Shown in pieces: positions 17,941 to 26,477 of a DNA stretch of 64,000 nucleotides. Positions within the stretch are counted from its first letter, which is position 1; every line of letters starts with the position of its first letter. The DNA comes from Ruficoccus amylovorans. Its GTDB lineage: Bacteria > Verrucomicrobiota > Verrucomicrobiia > Opitutales > Cerasicoccaceae. Below the pieces are notes generated by a model. That model saw only the letters and a list, made by a program, of their open reading frames with translations, searched no databases and had not been told where the DNA came from. The position numbers were made by a program, and so were the translations under genes. The stretch lies in the NCBI RefSeq assembly GCF_014230085.1, contig NZ_JACHVB010000035.1:186001-250000 (forward strand). The letters run 5' to 3'.

Positions 17941-18618
17941 TCAGGCCGGGCAGGCTTCGATCTCGACCCCGAAGAATTCGAGGCCCAGTTCGGCCAGGTC
18001 GGCGTAGGCGCCGAGGGGGGCGGGGTCGTTGGCGGAGAGTTGCTTGATGGAGTGGCTGCCGGTGGCCACGACGAGGCAGCGCAGCCCGGCGGTGGCGGCG
18101 GAAGCAATATCCCAGGGGGAGTCGCCGATCATGAGAGTGGTGGCCGGGTCGGCCTGCATCGTCTCCATGACATGCCGGGTGAACTCCGGCTGCGGCTTGC
18201 GCCAGGGGGTGTCGCCGGTGCCGAAGACTTTCTCCAGGTAAGGGGTGTAGCCGAGGTAATCGGCGACGAGGCGGGCGTTGTTGCCCTCCTTGTTGGTAAA
18301 GATCGCCTGCTTGAAACCGCGTTCGTGGAGGGCTTTGAGCAGTTCGAGGGAGCCGGGGAGGGCGACCAGATCCTCCTTCCAGATTTCGGCGTAGTGCGAA
18401 CGGAAGAGCTTGACCGCCCGCTCGGCGTTTTCCTTGCCCACGAGCCGTTCCATTGTGATCGGCACGGAGCCGCCGACGGTTGCCCGGACCGTCTCGTAGG
18501 ACGCCGGTTCGAGCCCGAGCACGTCCTGTGCGTACCGGTAGCATCGGTAGATGGTCATGAAATGATCGATCAGGGTTCCGTCCAGATCGAAGAGAATGGT
18601 CTGTGTATCCTGCCCCAT
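17941..18618 (-). CDS. HAD-superfamily phosphatase, phosphoglycolate phosphatase-like
   Basis: Predicted 225-residue cytoplasmic hydrolase. Motif I is ILFDLDGTLID (nucleophile Asp11, acid Asp13), motif II is IFTNKEGN, the lysine motif is WRKPQPEF, and motif IV is MIGDSPWDIASA. The cap is the helical type of Gph/PGP enzymes, so phosphoglycolate is a reasonable but unproven substrate. The ATG at 18618 is chosen over an upstream one because it places motif I at the usual distance. It is 51 bases upstream of recD2 in the same direction, and divergent from the Mla operon. Confidence 0.88.
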   Translation of the reverse strand: MGQDTQTILFDLDGTLIDHFMTIYRCYRYAQDVLGLEPASYETVRATVGGSVPITMERLVGKENAERAVKLFRSHYAEIWKEDLVALPGSLELLKALHERGFKQAIFTNKEGNNARLVADYLGYTPYLEKVFGTGDTPWRKPQPEFTRHVMETMQADPATTLMIGDSPWDIASAATAGLRCLVVATGSHSIKQLSANDPAPLGAYADLAELGLEFFGVEIEACPA

Positions 18619-18683
18619 AATTCTAGCGTAAGTAGCATAGAATTTGCCCATCCGGGGCAATATGGCCAGCCTTTTGCTTGACC

Positions 18684-18701
18684 CGGGGGGATTGTCCCCC
18701 G
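18684..18701 (+). other. GC hairpin in the leader of the Mla operon
   Basis: CGGGGG and CCCCCG form a perfect 6 bp stem around GATTGT, 50 bases before the ATG of the permease gene and inside its likely 5' untranslated region. Seen directly; any regulatory effect is unproven. Confidence 0.4.
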
Positions 18702-18750
18702 ACTTTCAGACCTGCCGGATATAATATCCGTCTCCCCTCTTCGCTAAACT

Positions 18751-19887
18751 ATGCCGGAACAGGACGCACCTCCCGAACTGGACTTTCGTCGTGATGGCTC
18801 CGACTGCCTGACGATTGTTCTACGCGGTACCTGGAAGATGCAGCAGCAACTTCCGGACTCCGACCGTGTGCAGCAGGAGCTGGCCCCGGGACTGTCCCGG
18901 CTGGCCTTTGACGCTCAGGGCGTAAGCGGTTGGGACAGCGGCCTGATGACCTTTCTGCTGCGCTGCTGGGACCTGGCGGGTGCGAACAAAATCCAGATCG
19001 ACTCCGAGGGGCTGCCCAAAGGCGTCAATGGCCTGATGAAGCTCGCCACCGCCGTCCCCGAGAAGGAAGGCACCGGACGCGGGGTAACCACGCGCTCGCT
19101 TTTTTACCGGGTCGGCTCACAGAGCATCGCGCTGGCCGAGGAGGCGCAGGAGATTTTTACGTTTCTGGGCGAGGCGGTTATTGCCTTCTTTCGCTTTTTT
19201 ACCGGAAGGGCGCGCTTTCGCTGGAGCGACCTGTGGGTTGTGGTCCAGCAGACCGGGGCCGAGGCCCTGCCCATTGTCGCGCTGATCAGCTTTCTCGTCG
19301 GCCTGATCCTGGCCTATGTCGGGGCGGTGCAGTTGGCGCAGTTCGGGGCGACCATCTACGTGGCCGACCTGGTCGGCCTGGCCATGGTCCGCGAAATGGG
19401 CGCGATCATGACGGCTATTGTCATGTGCGGGCGGACGGGGGCGGCCTTTGCTGCTCAGTTGGGGACGATGAAGGTCTCTGAGGAGATTGACGCGCTCCAG
19501 ACCCTCGGCATCTCGCCGATGGAGTTCCTGGTCCTGCCGCGCATGCTCGCCCTGTGCTGCATGCTCCCGCTGCTGGTACTCTTTTCCGACTTTATCGGCA
19601 TCCTCGGGGGGCTGGTGGTCAGCATCACCACGCTCGATATTTCCTTCCAGCAGTTTGTGAACCGGACTATCGCGGCCATCGACCTGGCCAATTTCTCCAG
19701 CGGTCTGATCAAGTCCGTCTTCTTCGGCGTGCTGGTGGCCTCGACCGGATGCCTGCGCGGCATGCAGTGCGGGGACAGTTCCGCCGCGGTCGGGGTGGCC
19801 GCCACTTCCGCCGTGGTCACGGGTATCACCTGCATCATCGTGGCGGACGCGGTTTTTGCCGTGATCTTTAACATTCTCGGGATATGA
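18751..19887 (+). CDS. mlaE: MlaE-family ABC permease with N-terminal STAS-like domain
   Basis: Predicted 378-residue inner-membrane permease of a lipid (MCE) transport system. Residues from about 130 to the end are the MlaE domain, with the conserved GLILAYVGAVQLAQFGA, MVREMGAIMTAIVMCGRTGAAFAAQLGTM and SEEIDALQTLGISP stretches. The first 110 residues look like a STAS domain (TIVLRGTWKMQQQ, FDAQGVSGWDSGLMTFLLR), as in the separate MlaB protein of E. coli. So MlaB and MlaE functions appear fused. Its stop overlaps the mlaF start in an ATGA. Confidence 0.92.
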   Translation: MPEQDAPPELDFRRDGSDCLTIVLRGTWKMQQQLPDSDRVQQELAPGLSRLAFDAQGVSGWDSGLMTFLLRCWDLAGANKIQIDSEGLPKGVNGLMKLATAVPEKEGTGRGVTTRSLFYRVGSQSIALAEEAQEIFTFLGEAVIAFFRFFTGRARFRWSDLWVVVQQTGAEALPIVALISFLVGLILAYVGAVQLAQFGATIYVADLVGLAMVREMGAIMTAIVMCGRTGAAFAAQLGTMKVSEEIDALQTLGISPMEFLVLPRMLALCCMLPLLVLFSDFIGILGGLVVSITTLDISFQQFVNRTIAAIDLANFSSGLIKSVFFGVLVASTGCLRGMQCGDSSAAVGVAATSAVVTGITCIIVADAVFAVIFNILGI

Positions 19888-20657
19888 GCCAGGAGCCGCC
19901 AAAGATCAAAGTCGAGCACCTGACCATGGCCTACGGTTCGTTCGTGGTCATGAACGACCTGAATTTCGAGATCAAAAAGGGGGAGATCTTCGTCATCATG
20001 GGCGGGTCGGGCTGCGGCAAGAGCACCCTGCTCAAGCACCTGATCGGGCTGAAAGACCCGGCGAAAGGCGAAATCTACTACGACGGGGAGAACTTCAATC
20101 ACGCCGAGCCGGAGCAAAAGCTCCTTATGCTGCAAAAGTTCGGCGTGCTCTATCAGGGCGGAGCACTGTGGAGTTCGATGACGCTGGCCGAGAACGTCGC
20201 GCTGCCGCTGGGCGAGTTCACCTCGCTCTCGCAGAAGGAAATCCGCGACATCGCCACCCTGAAGCTTTCGCTGGTCGGACTGCGCGGGTTCGAGGACTTT
20301 TACCCGTCAGAGATCAGCGGCGGGATGCGCAAGCGCGCCGGCCTGGCCCGCGCGATGGCGCTCGACCCCGACGTGCTCTTTTTCGACGAGCCCTCCGCCG
20401 GACTGGACCCGATCAGCTCGCGCCGTCTGGACGACCTGATCCTGGAGCTGCGCGACAGCCTGGGGGCGACGGTCGTGGTGGTCACGCATGAGTTGGCCAG
20501 TATTTTCGCGATTGCCGACAAGGCGATCTTTCTCGACGCCGCCACGCGCACCCAGGGCGCGATCGGCAACCCGCACGACTTGCGGGACCAGACCGAGAAC
20601 ATGGCTGTGCGCACTTTTCTGCGCCGGGGCGAGGAGGAGATCCCCGAGGTCGTCTGA
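19884..20657 (+). CDS. mlaF: MlaF-family ABC transporter ATPase
   Basis: Predicted 257-residue cytoplasmic ATPase energising lipid transport through the MlaE-like permease. Walker A GGSGCGKST is at residues 40-48. The ABC signature is the family-specific ISGGMRKRAGLARA, and Walker B with the switch region is VLFFDEPSAGLDP. The SGGM form of the signature is typical of MlaF/Ttg2A. It overlaps mlaE by 4 bases, and the MCE-domain gene follows 60 bases on. Confidence 0.95.
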   Translation: MSQEPPKIKVEHLTMAYGSFVVMNDLNFEIKKGEIFVIMGGSGCGKSTLLKHLIGLKDPAKGEIYYDGENFNHAEPEQKLLMLQKFGVLYQGGALWSSMTLAENVALPLGEFTSLSQKEIRDIATLKLSLVGLRGFEDFYPSEISGGMRKRAGLARAMALDPDVLFFDEPSAGLDPISSRRLDDLILELRDSLGATVVVVTHELASIFAIADKAIFLDAATRTQGAIGNPHDLRDQTENMAVRTFLRRGEEEIPEVV

Positions 20658-20717
20658 ACGGCATGAAAAAAGCCATTGCCCAACCTTTTTAATCCACTAA
20701 CGTTTCTAATAAACCGT

Positions 20718-21746
20718 ATGAGCAAAAAAGCCAATCCAGCCGCCATTGGGGTTTTCGTGGTGGGGGCCGTCATCCTGGCAGTCGTCTCTCTGGTCATTTT
20801 CGGCTCCGGCACGCTCTTTCGCAAGACCGAGACCTTTCTGCTGTACTTTCAGGACTCGATCAACGGGCTGGAGGTCGGCGCTCCGGTCAAGTTCAAGGGC
20901 GTTCGTATCGGCCAAGTGACGGACATCCGCATTCGCTTCAACCAGGACGACGAGTCGCCGCATGTGCCGGTCTTTATCCAAATTGACATCGACCGGCTCC
21001 AGAACTCGCTCGGCGTGGACGTTGACCTGAGCAACGACAAGATCTTCGAAGAACAGGTCGATATCCTCGGGTTGCGGGGTAAGCTGCAGCAGGCGAGCTT
21101 TGTCACCGGGATGCTTTTCATCGAGCTTGACTATGATCCCAACGCTGGCCCGGCCTACTTCGTTCAATTGAAGAACGAAGACGACGACTATGATTACAAG
21201 GAAATCCCCACCGTCTCCTCCGGCCTGACCGAAGTTATCAAGAAAGTCACCGGTATGGTGGACAAGATCAGCAAGATCGACTTCCAGTCCATCGGGGAAA
21301 AGGCCAACGACATCCTGACCCGGCTTGACGACGGGATGGCCGAAATCCAGTTCAAGGAAATCAACGACAAGGCCGTCGCCCTGCTCGACAATCTCGACAG
21401 CATCAGCGGCGATCCCGAGTTCAAGAAGCTCCCCGGTAACCTCAATGCTACTCTTGATGACGGACGCAAGTTCATCGCCACCCTCGACAAGAGCATGGAC
21501 GGTGTGATTTCCGACCTGAAAATCACACTCAACGGTGCCCGCAGCACGCTTGGGCAGATCGATGTGGTGGCCGACAACCTGAATAACATGCTCGAACCGG
21601 AATCCCCGTTGCGCTACCAGCTCGAAAGCTCGCTGAGCGAACTGTCTGATGCGCTGCGCTCGATCCGTGTGCTGGCCGACTACTTGGAGCGTAATCCGAG
21701 TGCGCTGCTCATCGGTAAGCAGAATAATTCATCTTCAGACAAGTAA
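20718..21746 (+). CDS. mlaD: MCE-domain (MlaD-like) substrate-binding protein
   Basis: Predicted 342-residue protein with one N-terminal membrane anchor (residues 8-30) followed by an MCE domain (NGLEVGAPVKFKGVRIGQVT) and a long helical C-terminal region with DNL- and LDD-rich heptads. It would form the periplasmic hexamer that carries lipids between membranes. It is longer than E. coli MlaD (183 residues) and nearer to PqiB/YebT-like single-MCE proteins with coiled-coil tails. The ATG at 20718 fits the anchor; no strong ribosome binding site is seen. Confidence 0.92.
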   Translation: MSKKANPAAIGVFVVGAVILAVVSLVIFGSGTLFRKTETFLLYFQDSINGLEVGAPVKFKGVRIGQVTDIRIRFNQDDESPHVPVFIQIDIDRLQNSLGVDVDLSNDKIFEEQVDILGLRGKLQQASFVTGMLFIELDYDPNAGPAYFVQLKNEDDDYDYKEIPTVSSGLTEVIKKVTGMVDKISKIDFQSIGEKANDILTRLDDGMAEIQFKEINDKAVALLDNLDSISGDPEFKKLPGNLNATLDDGRKFIATLDKSMDGVISDLKITLNGARSTLGQIDVVADNLNNMLEPESPLRYQLESSLSELSDALRSIRVLADYLERNPSALLIGKQNNSSSDK

Positions 21747-21749
21747 ACC

Positions 21750-22481
21750 ATGCGTAAACTCATCCTTGCACCGCTGCTCTTTGCCTGCCTGCTCGCCCTG
21801 TCCGGCTGCTCCATCGGCGAGTCTTCCTCGCCTTCGCGCTTCTACGTGCTGACCCCCCTGCCCGAGGGGACCCAGCCGGTTTCCTTCGAGGGCGAGGCAC
21901 CTTCGGTTGGCCTGACTCGCGTGCAGATTCCGGCCACGCTGGACCGTCCGCAGATGGTTGTCTTTACGGCCCCCAACGAGGTCAACTACAACGAATTCAA
22001 CCGCTGGAGCGAGCCGCTCTCGCAAGGCATCGGCGAGACCGTCCGCCGCAATCTGCTTGTGCTCATGGGGCCGGGCAAGGTGTCCGCGTTCCCGTGGATG
22101 CAGACCTTTCCGCGTGACTACAACGTGCAGATTATCGTGCAGGAGTTCGGTCCCTACACCTATCTGAACGAAGTCATCCTCCGCGCCGTGTACCGGATCG
22201 AGGAAGTGGGCAAGGGCAAGCGTGACACGGTATTTGTGGCGGAAGTCGTCTATAACCAGCCCATCGCCGGGGAGACGCAGAACTTCGATGATATCGTCGA
22301 TGCCCTCAGCAAGACCGTGGCCCGTCTGAGCCAGGACATTGCCGCCGAAATCCAGAAGCTCGAACAGCAGCAGGACGAGACCGAAGGCGAAAACAAGTCC
22401 GCCGACGCGCCCAAGACCGAGACGACCGAAGCAGGCAAGGGCATGCTTCAGCCGCACTTCCGTGGTCTGGATAAGGAGTAG
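21750..22481 (+). CDS. ABC-type transport auxiliary lipoprotein (PqiC/YmbA-like)
   Basis: Predicted 243-residue lipoprotein. The signal peptide ends in the lipobox LSGC with the lipidated cysteine at residue 20. The body, with RFYVLTPLP, RVQIPATLDRPQMV and RWSEPLSQGI, matches the PqiC/YmbA family, outer-membrane lipoproteins that accompany MCE transporters. The C-terminus is a charged Glu/Lys-rich tail. It starts 3 bases after mlaD, so it belongs to the operon. A periplasmic carrier like MlaC is not present here. Confidence 0.88.
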   Translation: MRKLILAPLLFACLLALSGCSIGESSSPSRFYVLTPLPEGTQPVSFEGEAPSVGLTRVQIPATLDRPQMVVFTAPNEVNYNEFNRWSEPLSQGIGETVRRNLLVLMGPGKVSAFPWMQTFPRDYNVQIIVQEFGPYTYLNEVILRAVYRIEEVGKGKRDTVFVAEVVYNQPIAGETQNFDDIVDALSKTVARLSQDIAAEIQKLEQQQDETEGENKSADAPKTETTEAGKGMLQPHFRGLDKE

Positions 22482-22541
22482 TCCCGCTTTTCCCGCCAGG
22501 GGAGCAGAGATTTATTACCGGCTTTAAGTCGTTTTGAAAAC

Positions 22542-22617
22542 GGAACTTCGTTCCTTTCTCACTTCCCGGTCTTCCTGTTACACAAAACTCCGTGCCTCTG
22601 TGCCTCCGTGTGAGGCT
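22542..22617. repeat. two repeat modules in convergent gap
   Basis: A GGAAC-TTC-GTTCC hairpin at 22542-22554 lies in a context that recurs in reverse complement at 48304-48325. The bases 22588-22617 are the inverted copy of the CACGGAGGCACAGAGG repeat at 15491-15520. Both lie between the stops of the lipoprotein and the alcohol dehydrogenase genes. Seen directly. Confidence 0.65.
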
Positions 22618-22679
22618 CTTTATTTACCGGCTCGTTATTTGTCTTGTTGTGAACGGTCTGTGCCGTTTCTGGGCGAGGT

Positions 22680-23930
22680 TCAAGACCCGGCTTCGACCAT
22701 GATCTTGACGCCTTCCTGGCGGATGTTGGTGGCAAAGGCTTCCTCGATCTGGTCGAGCGGGAACCGGTGCGTGATGAGTGAACTCATGGGCAGGCCGATG
22801 CGCTCGGCGCGCTGGAGGAAGTGGTAGGCGTTCGGGTACTCGAAGCTGTTGTAAGCCCAACTGCCGGTCACGGTGATTTCCTTGCGGCAGATGTCGAGAT
22901 GCGGGTTGATCTTGCACTCGCCACCGTCCACAAAGTGCCCGACCTCGCAAATGCCGCCTCCCCGGCGGATGCACTTGAAGAGGTTGGAAAAAGCCGCGGG
23001 CACGCCCGTCACCTGGAAGCCGAAGTGCGCGCCTACGCCCTTGGTCATGCCGTTGACGGCATCGGCCAGCTCGTCGATCCCGGCGAAGTCGCGGTAGTTG
23101 AGCGTTTCGTCCGCGCCCATCTTGCGGGCCAGTTCGAGGCGTCCGGGGTTGCCGTCGATGGCGATGAGCGTGTTGATCCCATAGGTGCGCAGAACCGCGA
23201 GCATCATCAACCCGATGGGGCCGCAGCCCTGCACGATGACCCGTGTGCGGAAATTCAGGGTGGCCCCGCAGCTCTTGGCGCGTTCCAGGGCGTGGCAGCC
23301 GACGGCGGCGGGCTCGATCAGGGTGCGCAGCTCCAGGCTCATGTCGTTGACGACAAAGACGGAGGAGCCGGGGCGGATGATGAGGTACTCGCCGAAGTAG
23401 CCGTTGAAATGGTTGTCGGGCTCGTCGGGTAGCAGCCCGTAGATGCGCATGTCGTCGCACAAGTTCGCCTTGAGCGGGTTGTACTTGGCGATCATGCAGG
23501 CCTCGGAGGTCTCCATCAGGCTGGTAACGATCCGGTCACCGGGCACAATGGGTTTGCCCACGCTGTCCATTTTGATGTTTTTGCCGACTTCTATCACCAC
23601 GCCGGTGCCCTCGTGCCCGAGCACGACCGGGGCGAGGCCGAAAGGGTCGGAGTTGTAGCAGTGCACGTCGGTGCCGCAGACGCCGCAGGCTTCGACCTTG
23701 ACCAGAATTTCGTCTGGCCCGATGGCGCGGAGCGGGAACTCGCGTATCTCGACCTGCTTGGGTCCGGTGAGGACAGCGGCCCGCGCGTAAGCCGGGACGG
23801 TGCCCCGTGTCTTGGCTGGAGCGGAAGTTCGCTCACTGGCCGCAGCTTGTGTTCCGGCAGTGGTGGCCGGGCGGGATTGGGTTACGACCTCGCGGACGAT
23901 GCGGTCGATGTCATCTCGGGTGAACTGCAT
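22680..23930 (-). CDS. zinc-dependent alcohol dehydrogenase with candidate microcompartment encapsulation peptide
   Basis: Predicted 416-residue medium-chain dehydrogenase. Zinc and substrate residues are visible in ACGVCGTDVH (Cys82, Cys85, Asp88) and GHEGTGVV (His106, Glu107), and VQGCGPIGLMM is the NAD-binding loop. Ahead of the enzyme is an extension of about 45 residues: an amphipathic helix (TRDDIDRIVREVVTQ, residues 4-18), then a Thr/Ala/Ser/Pro-rich linker. This is the form of N-terminal encapsulation peptides that target enzymes into bacterial microcompartments. It lies 121 bases after rhaA in the same direction. The substrate could be a product of rhamnose breakdown such as lactaldehyde, which is inference. 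Confidence 0.85.
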   Translation of the reverse strand: MQFTRDDIDRIVREVVTQSRPATTAGTQAAASERTSAPAKTRGTVPAYARAAVLTGPKQVEIREFPLRAIGPDEILVKVEACGVCGTDVHCYNSDPFGLAPVVLGHEGTGVVIEVGKNIKMDSVGKPIVPGDRIVTSLMETSEACMIAKYNPLKANLCDDMRIYGLLPDEPDNHFNGYFGEYLIIRPGSSVFVVNDMSLELRTLIEPAAVGCHALERAKSCGATLNFRTRVIVQGCGPIGLMMLAVLRTYGINTLIAIDGNPGRLELARKMGADETLNYRDFAGIDELADAVNGMTKGVGAHFGFQVTGVPAAFSNLFKCIRRGGGICEVGHFVDGGECKINPHLDICRKEITVTGSWAYNSFEYPNAYHFLQRAERIGLPMSSLITHRFPLDQIEEAFATNIRQEGVKIMVEAGS

Positions 23931-24051
23931 GGGCAAAGAAAGCGAAAAAAGCGGCAACGGATGCCAGATTTTGAAAGTGGTGCTCCGGCGCGCCTCTCCA
24001 CGGTGGGACAGGCGCACCGAAGTCCACGATCAGGCTTAGTTATGCAAAAAA

Positions 24052-25293
24052 TCAAGCACGCCCGGCCAGAACTGTGCGCTCATATTGCCGGATGGAATCG
24101 GCCAAGGCAAGCTCTCCCGGGACATTATTTCGGCGGCAGAACTCCTCCCAAACCACGCTCCAGGGCAGGGCCTTGGCGGTCTCCAGCAGCAGCAGGCGGG
24201 AGGTGTAGTCGCCTTCGAGTTCGGCCTGGCGCAGCTTTTCGCGGGGTTCGAGCAGGGCGAGCAGCAAGCACTTCTGGGCGGCGCGGGTGCCGATGGCCCA
24301 GGCGGCGATGCGGTTGATGGAGGCGTCGAAGAAGTCCAGCCCGATGTGGGTGCGGGGCAGGGCGTCGCAGCGGACAAGCTCCTGCATGATGGCCTGGGTG
24401 GCGTCGTCGAAGAGCACGACGTGGTCGCTGTCCCAGCGGACGCCGCGGGAGACGTGCAGGAGCAGTTCGGGCACGAACATCAGGACGGAGGAAATCTTGT
24501 CCGCGATGCTCTCGGTCGGGTGGAAATGCCCGGCGTCCAGGCAGAGGGCCGTCTGGTTCTTGAAGGCGTAGCCCATGTAGAACTCGTGCGAGCCGACGAC
24601 GAAGCTTTCCGATCCGATGCCGAACAGCTTCGACTCGACGGCGTCGATGTTGTGGGCGGGGGAGAGTTTCTCCTCCAGCACGGCGTCGAGGCTGGCCTCC
24701 AGACGCTGGCGGAAGCCGAGGCGGTCCGCTGGCAGGTCCTTCATGCCGTCGGGAACCCAGATGTTGGTCACGCAGGGGCTGCCGAGCTGCTCGCCGATGA
24801 CGGCACCGATCTGGCGGCTGGCGCGGCAGTGGGCGATCCAGAAATCGCGGATGCCCTGGTCCGGGCTGCTCAGCGTAAAGCCCGCATCGGCATTGGGGTG
24901 GGAGAAGCAGGACGGGTTAAAGTCCATGCCCAAGCCCTGCTGACGGCACCAGTCGATCCAGCTCTGAAAGTGTGCGGGCTCAATGGCGTCGCGGTCCACG
25001 CTCTTGCCGCCGAAGTCGCCGTACATGGCGTGCAGGTTGAGCCGGTGACTCCCCGGCAGCAGCGAAAGCGCCTGTTCCAGGTCCTGACGCAGCTCGTCGA
25101 TGGAGCGGGCCTTGCCGGGGTAGTTACCGGTCACGGCCAGGCCGCTGCCCAGCGTGCCGTCGCCGCCCTCAAAACCGCCCACGTCGTCCCCTTGCCAGCA
25201 GTGCAGCGAGATCGGGGTCGAAGTCATGGCTTCGAGCGCTTTTTCCACATCGACGCCGAGGCTGGCGTATTTGTCTTTTACCTGGTCAAACAT
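24052..25293 (-). CDS. rhaA: L-rhamnose isomerase
   Basis: Predicted 413-residue cytoplasmic enzyme converting L-rhamnose to L-rhamnulose. It follows E. coli RhaA (419 residues) closely over the full length: [15 protein letters not shown] near the start, [59 protein letters not shown], and [20 protein letters not shown]. These contain the metal-binding and catalytic residues. The ATG at 25293 fits the conserved beginning. There is no Shine-Dalgarno sequence; the leader holds octamer repeats. Kinase and aldolase genes for the pathway are not in the window. An AraC regulator is divergent. Confidence 0.96.
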   Translation of the reverse strand: MFDQVKDKYASLGVDVEKALEAMTSTPISLHCWQGDDVGGFEGGDGTLGSGLAVTGNYPGKARSIDELRQDLEQALSLLPGSHRLNLHAMYGDFGGKSVDRDAIEPAHFQSWIDWCRQQGLGMDFNPSCFSHPNADAGFTLSSPDQGIRDFWIAHCRASRQIGAVIGEQLGSPCVTNIWVPDGMKDLPADRLGFRQRLEASLDAVLEEKLSPAHNIDAVESKLFGIGSESFVVGSHEFYMGYAFKNQTALCLDAGHFHPTESIADKISSVLMFVPELLLHVSRGVRWDSDHVVLFDDATQAIMQELVRCDALPRTHIGLDFFDASINRIAAWAIGTRAAQKCLLLALLEPREKLRQAELEGDYTSRLLLLETAKALPWSVVWEEFCRRNNVPGELALADSIRQYERTVLAGRA

Positions 25294-25324
25294 GGGTATC
25301 CGTAAGTTTAAGGGGTTGGGGTTG

Positions 25325-25361
25325 GGAGTTTGAGAGTTTGAAAGTTTGGGGTTTGAGAGTT
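25325..25361 (-). repeat. degenerate AAACTCTC octamer repeat in the rhaA leader
   Basis: On the minus strand this is a run of AAACTCTC, AAACCCC, AAACTTTC, AAACTCTC and AAACTCCC units, ending about 30 bases before the rhaA start and trailing into C/A-rich sequence. No Shine-Dalgarno is seen. The pattern matches the repeats at 2489-2530 and 45272-45376. Confidence 0.75.
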
Positions 25362-25487
25362 TTTTGGGGGATGAGTTGGGGGAGGGGGAATGGCGGGCAG
25401 TATAGCAGGTAAGGCCGGAAATCGCCATGCACGGGCTGACTTCTTGTTTGCACTTTTTGACAGGATTTCGGAGGGTGTTCTCACGCC

Positions 25488-26378
25488 ATGCCCGCCCGCC
25501 TGGATACTTTCAGCCGTTACCTGCCGCCCGACCCTCAGTCCACCCGCTGGGGCTGGCGACTGATCGACGCCGGACGGCAGCAGGTTCCTGCGGGCGGGGA
25601 CTATCCGTTGGCCGGACATCCGCTGGCGTACTTTTTTGATAAAAATGGTCGCCGCACGCTGCCAGAGTTTCAGCTCGTGATGATTACCGCCGGGAGCGGG
25701 CATTTTCAGTCGCGGTCATGTCCGGAGCGCACCGTTGGCGCGGGAGATACGCTGCTGCTTTTTCCCGGCGAATGGCACCGCTACGGGCCTTCGCCGCGTA
25801 CCGGGTGGACGGAGTATTGGCTCGGTTTCGAAGGGGAGGAGGCGGCCCGCATCATGAAAACTTTTTTCAGCCGCAGTCAGCCAGTCCAGCCGGGGGCCTA
25901 CACCGCCGAGGCGATCCGGATTTTTGACCAGTTGATGGACTGGCTGCGCCACCCCCGCCCCGGCGGGGAGCAGGTGACGGCCAGCTTTATTCCGCAACTG
26001 CTGGCCTTGCTCCGGGCCGGAAGTGCGGGCACGGGCACGCATCGGGGGCGAGAGGAGGAGCTTGTCATGGCCGTGCGTGCGCGTCTCATGGCCGATCCGG
26101 CTGAACGCGCCGACCTGCCCGCGCTGGCGGCAGAGCTGGGCGTGAGCTACTCCCTGCTGCGGGGGTTGTTCCGGCGGCACACGGGCCATTCGCCCCGGCA
26201 ATTCGAGAACTTGATCCGTCTCAACCGTTCGCGGGATTTGCTGGCGGCGGGCGAAAGCGTCACCGCCACCGCCGCCAACCTCGGCTACGCCAGCGTGCAT
26301 TACTTCTCGCGGGCGTTCAAGCGGCAGTTCGGCCAAGCTCCGCAGCAGTGGCGCGAGCGGCGGGGCATGGTCAGTTAA
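25488..26378 (+). CDS. AraC-family transcription regulator
   Basis: Predicted 296-residue DNA-binding protein. The N-terminal half is a cupin-like sensor ([19 protein letters not shown]). The C-terminal 100 residues hold two helix-turn-helix motifs ([21 protein letters not shown] and [20 protein letters not shown]). It is divergent from rhaA with 194 bases between the starts, so it probably controls the rhaA-dehydrogenase unit in response to rhamnose. The ligand is inferred from position only. Confidence 0.88.
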   Translation: MPARLDTFSRYLPPDPQSTRWGWRLIDAGRQQVPAGGDYPLAGHPLAYFFDKNGRRTLPEFQLVMITAGSGHFQSRSCPERTVGAGDTLLLFPGEWHRYGPSPRTGWTEYWLGFEGEEAARIMKTFFSRSQPVQPGAYTAEAIRIFDQLMDWLRHPRPGGEQVTASFIPQLLALLRAGSAGTGTHRGREEELVMAVRARLMADPAERADLPALAAELGVSYSLLRGLFRRHTGHSPRQFENLIRLNRSRDLLAAGESVTATAANLGYASVHYFSRAFKRQFGQAPQQWRERRGMVS

Positions 26379-26405
26379 GCAATTCAGTCGCAACGGGCGC
26401 GAATA

Positions 26406-26468
26406 AGGCACCACGGCACAAAGACTTTTGCTTGCTCAAGCCTTTGTGCCTTTGCGTCTTTGCGGTTA
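26406..26468. repeat. palindromic CACAAAG / CTTTGTG repeat in convergent gap
   Basis: GGCACAAAG (26415-26423) pairs perfectly with CTTTGTGCC (26442-26450), followed by TTTGCGTCTTTGCGGTTAA. The final part is shared with 11975-12046. The element occupies the gap between the araC-type gene and the RND transporter gene, which converge. Bidirectional termination is plausible. Confidence 0.7.
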
Positions 26469-26477
26469 AAATAAAAC

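Noticed and set aside
15622-18681. Open frame of 1019 codons on the plus strand, opposite to recD2 and the HAD gene
   Set aside because: Such long antisense frames are common in GC-rich genes. The translated sequence is low in complexity (Gly/Val/Asp/Glu-rich), has no domain, and recD2 on the other strand is certain.
20664-20696. Nine-codon frame (MKKAIAQPF-like) between mlaF and mlaD
   Set aside because: Too short to support; no ribosome binding site and no sign of an attenuator stem.
25294-25428. Upstream extension of the rhaA frame
   Set aside because: Translation gives Ser/Pro/Asn repeats from the octamer DNA; the ATG at 25293 matches the normal RhaA beginning.
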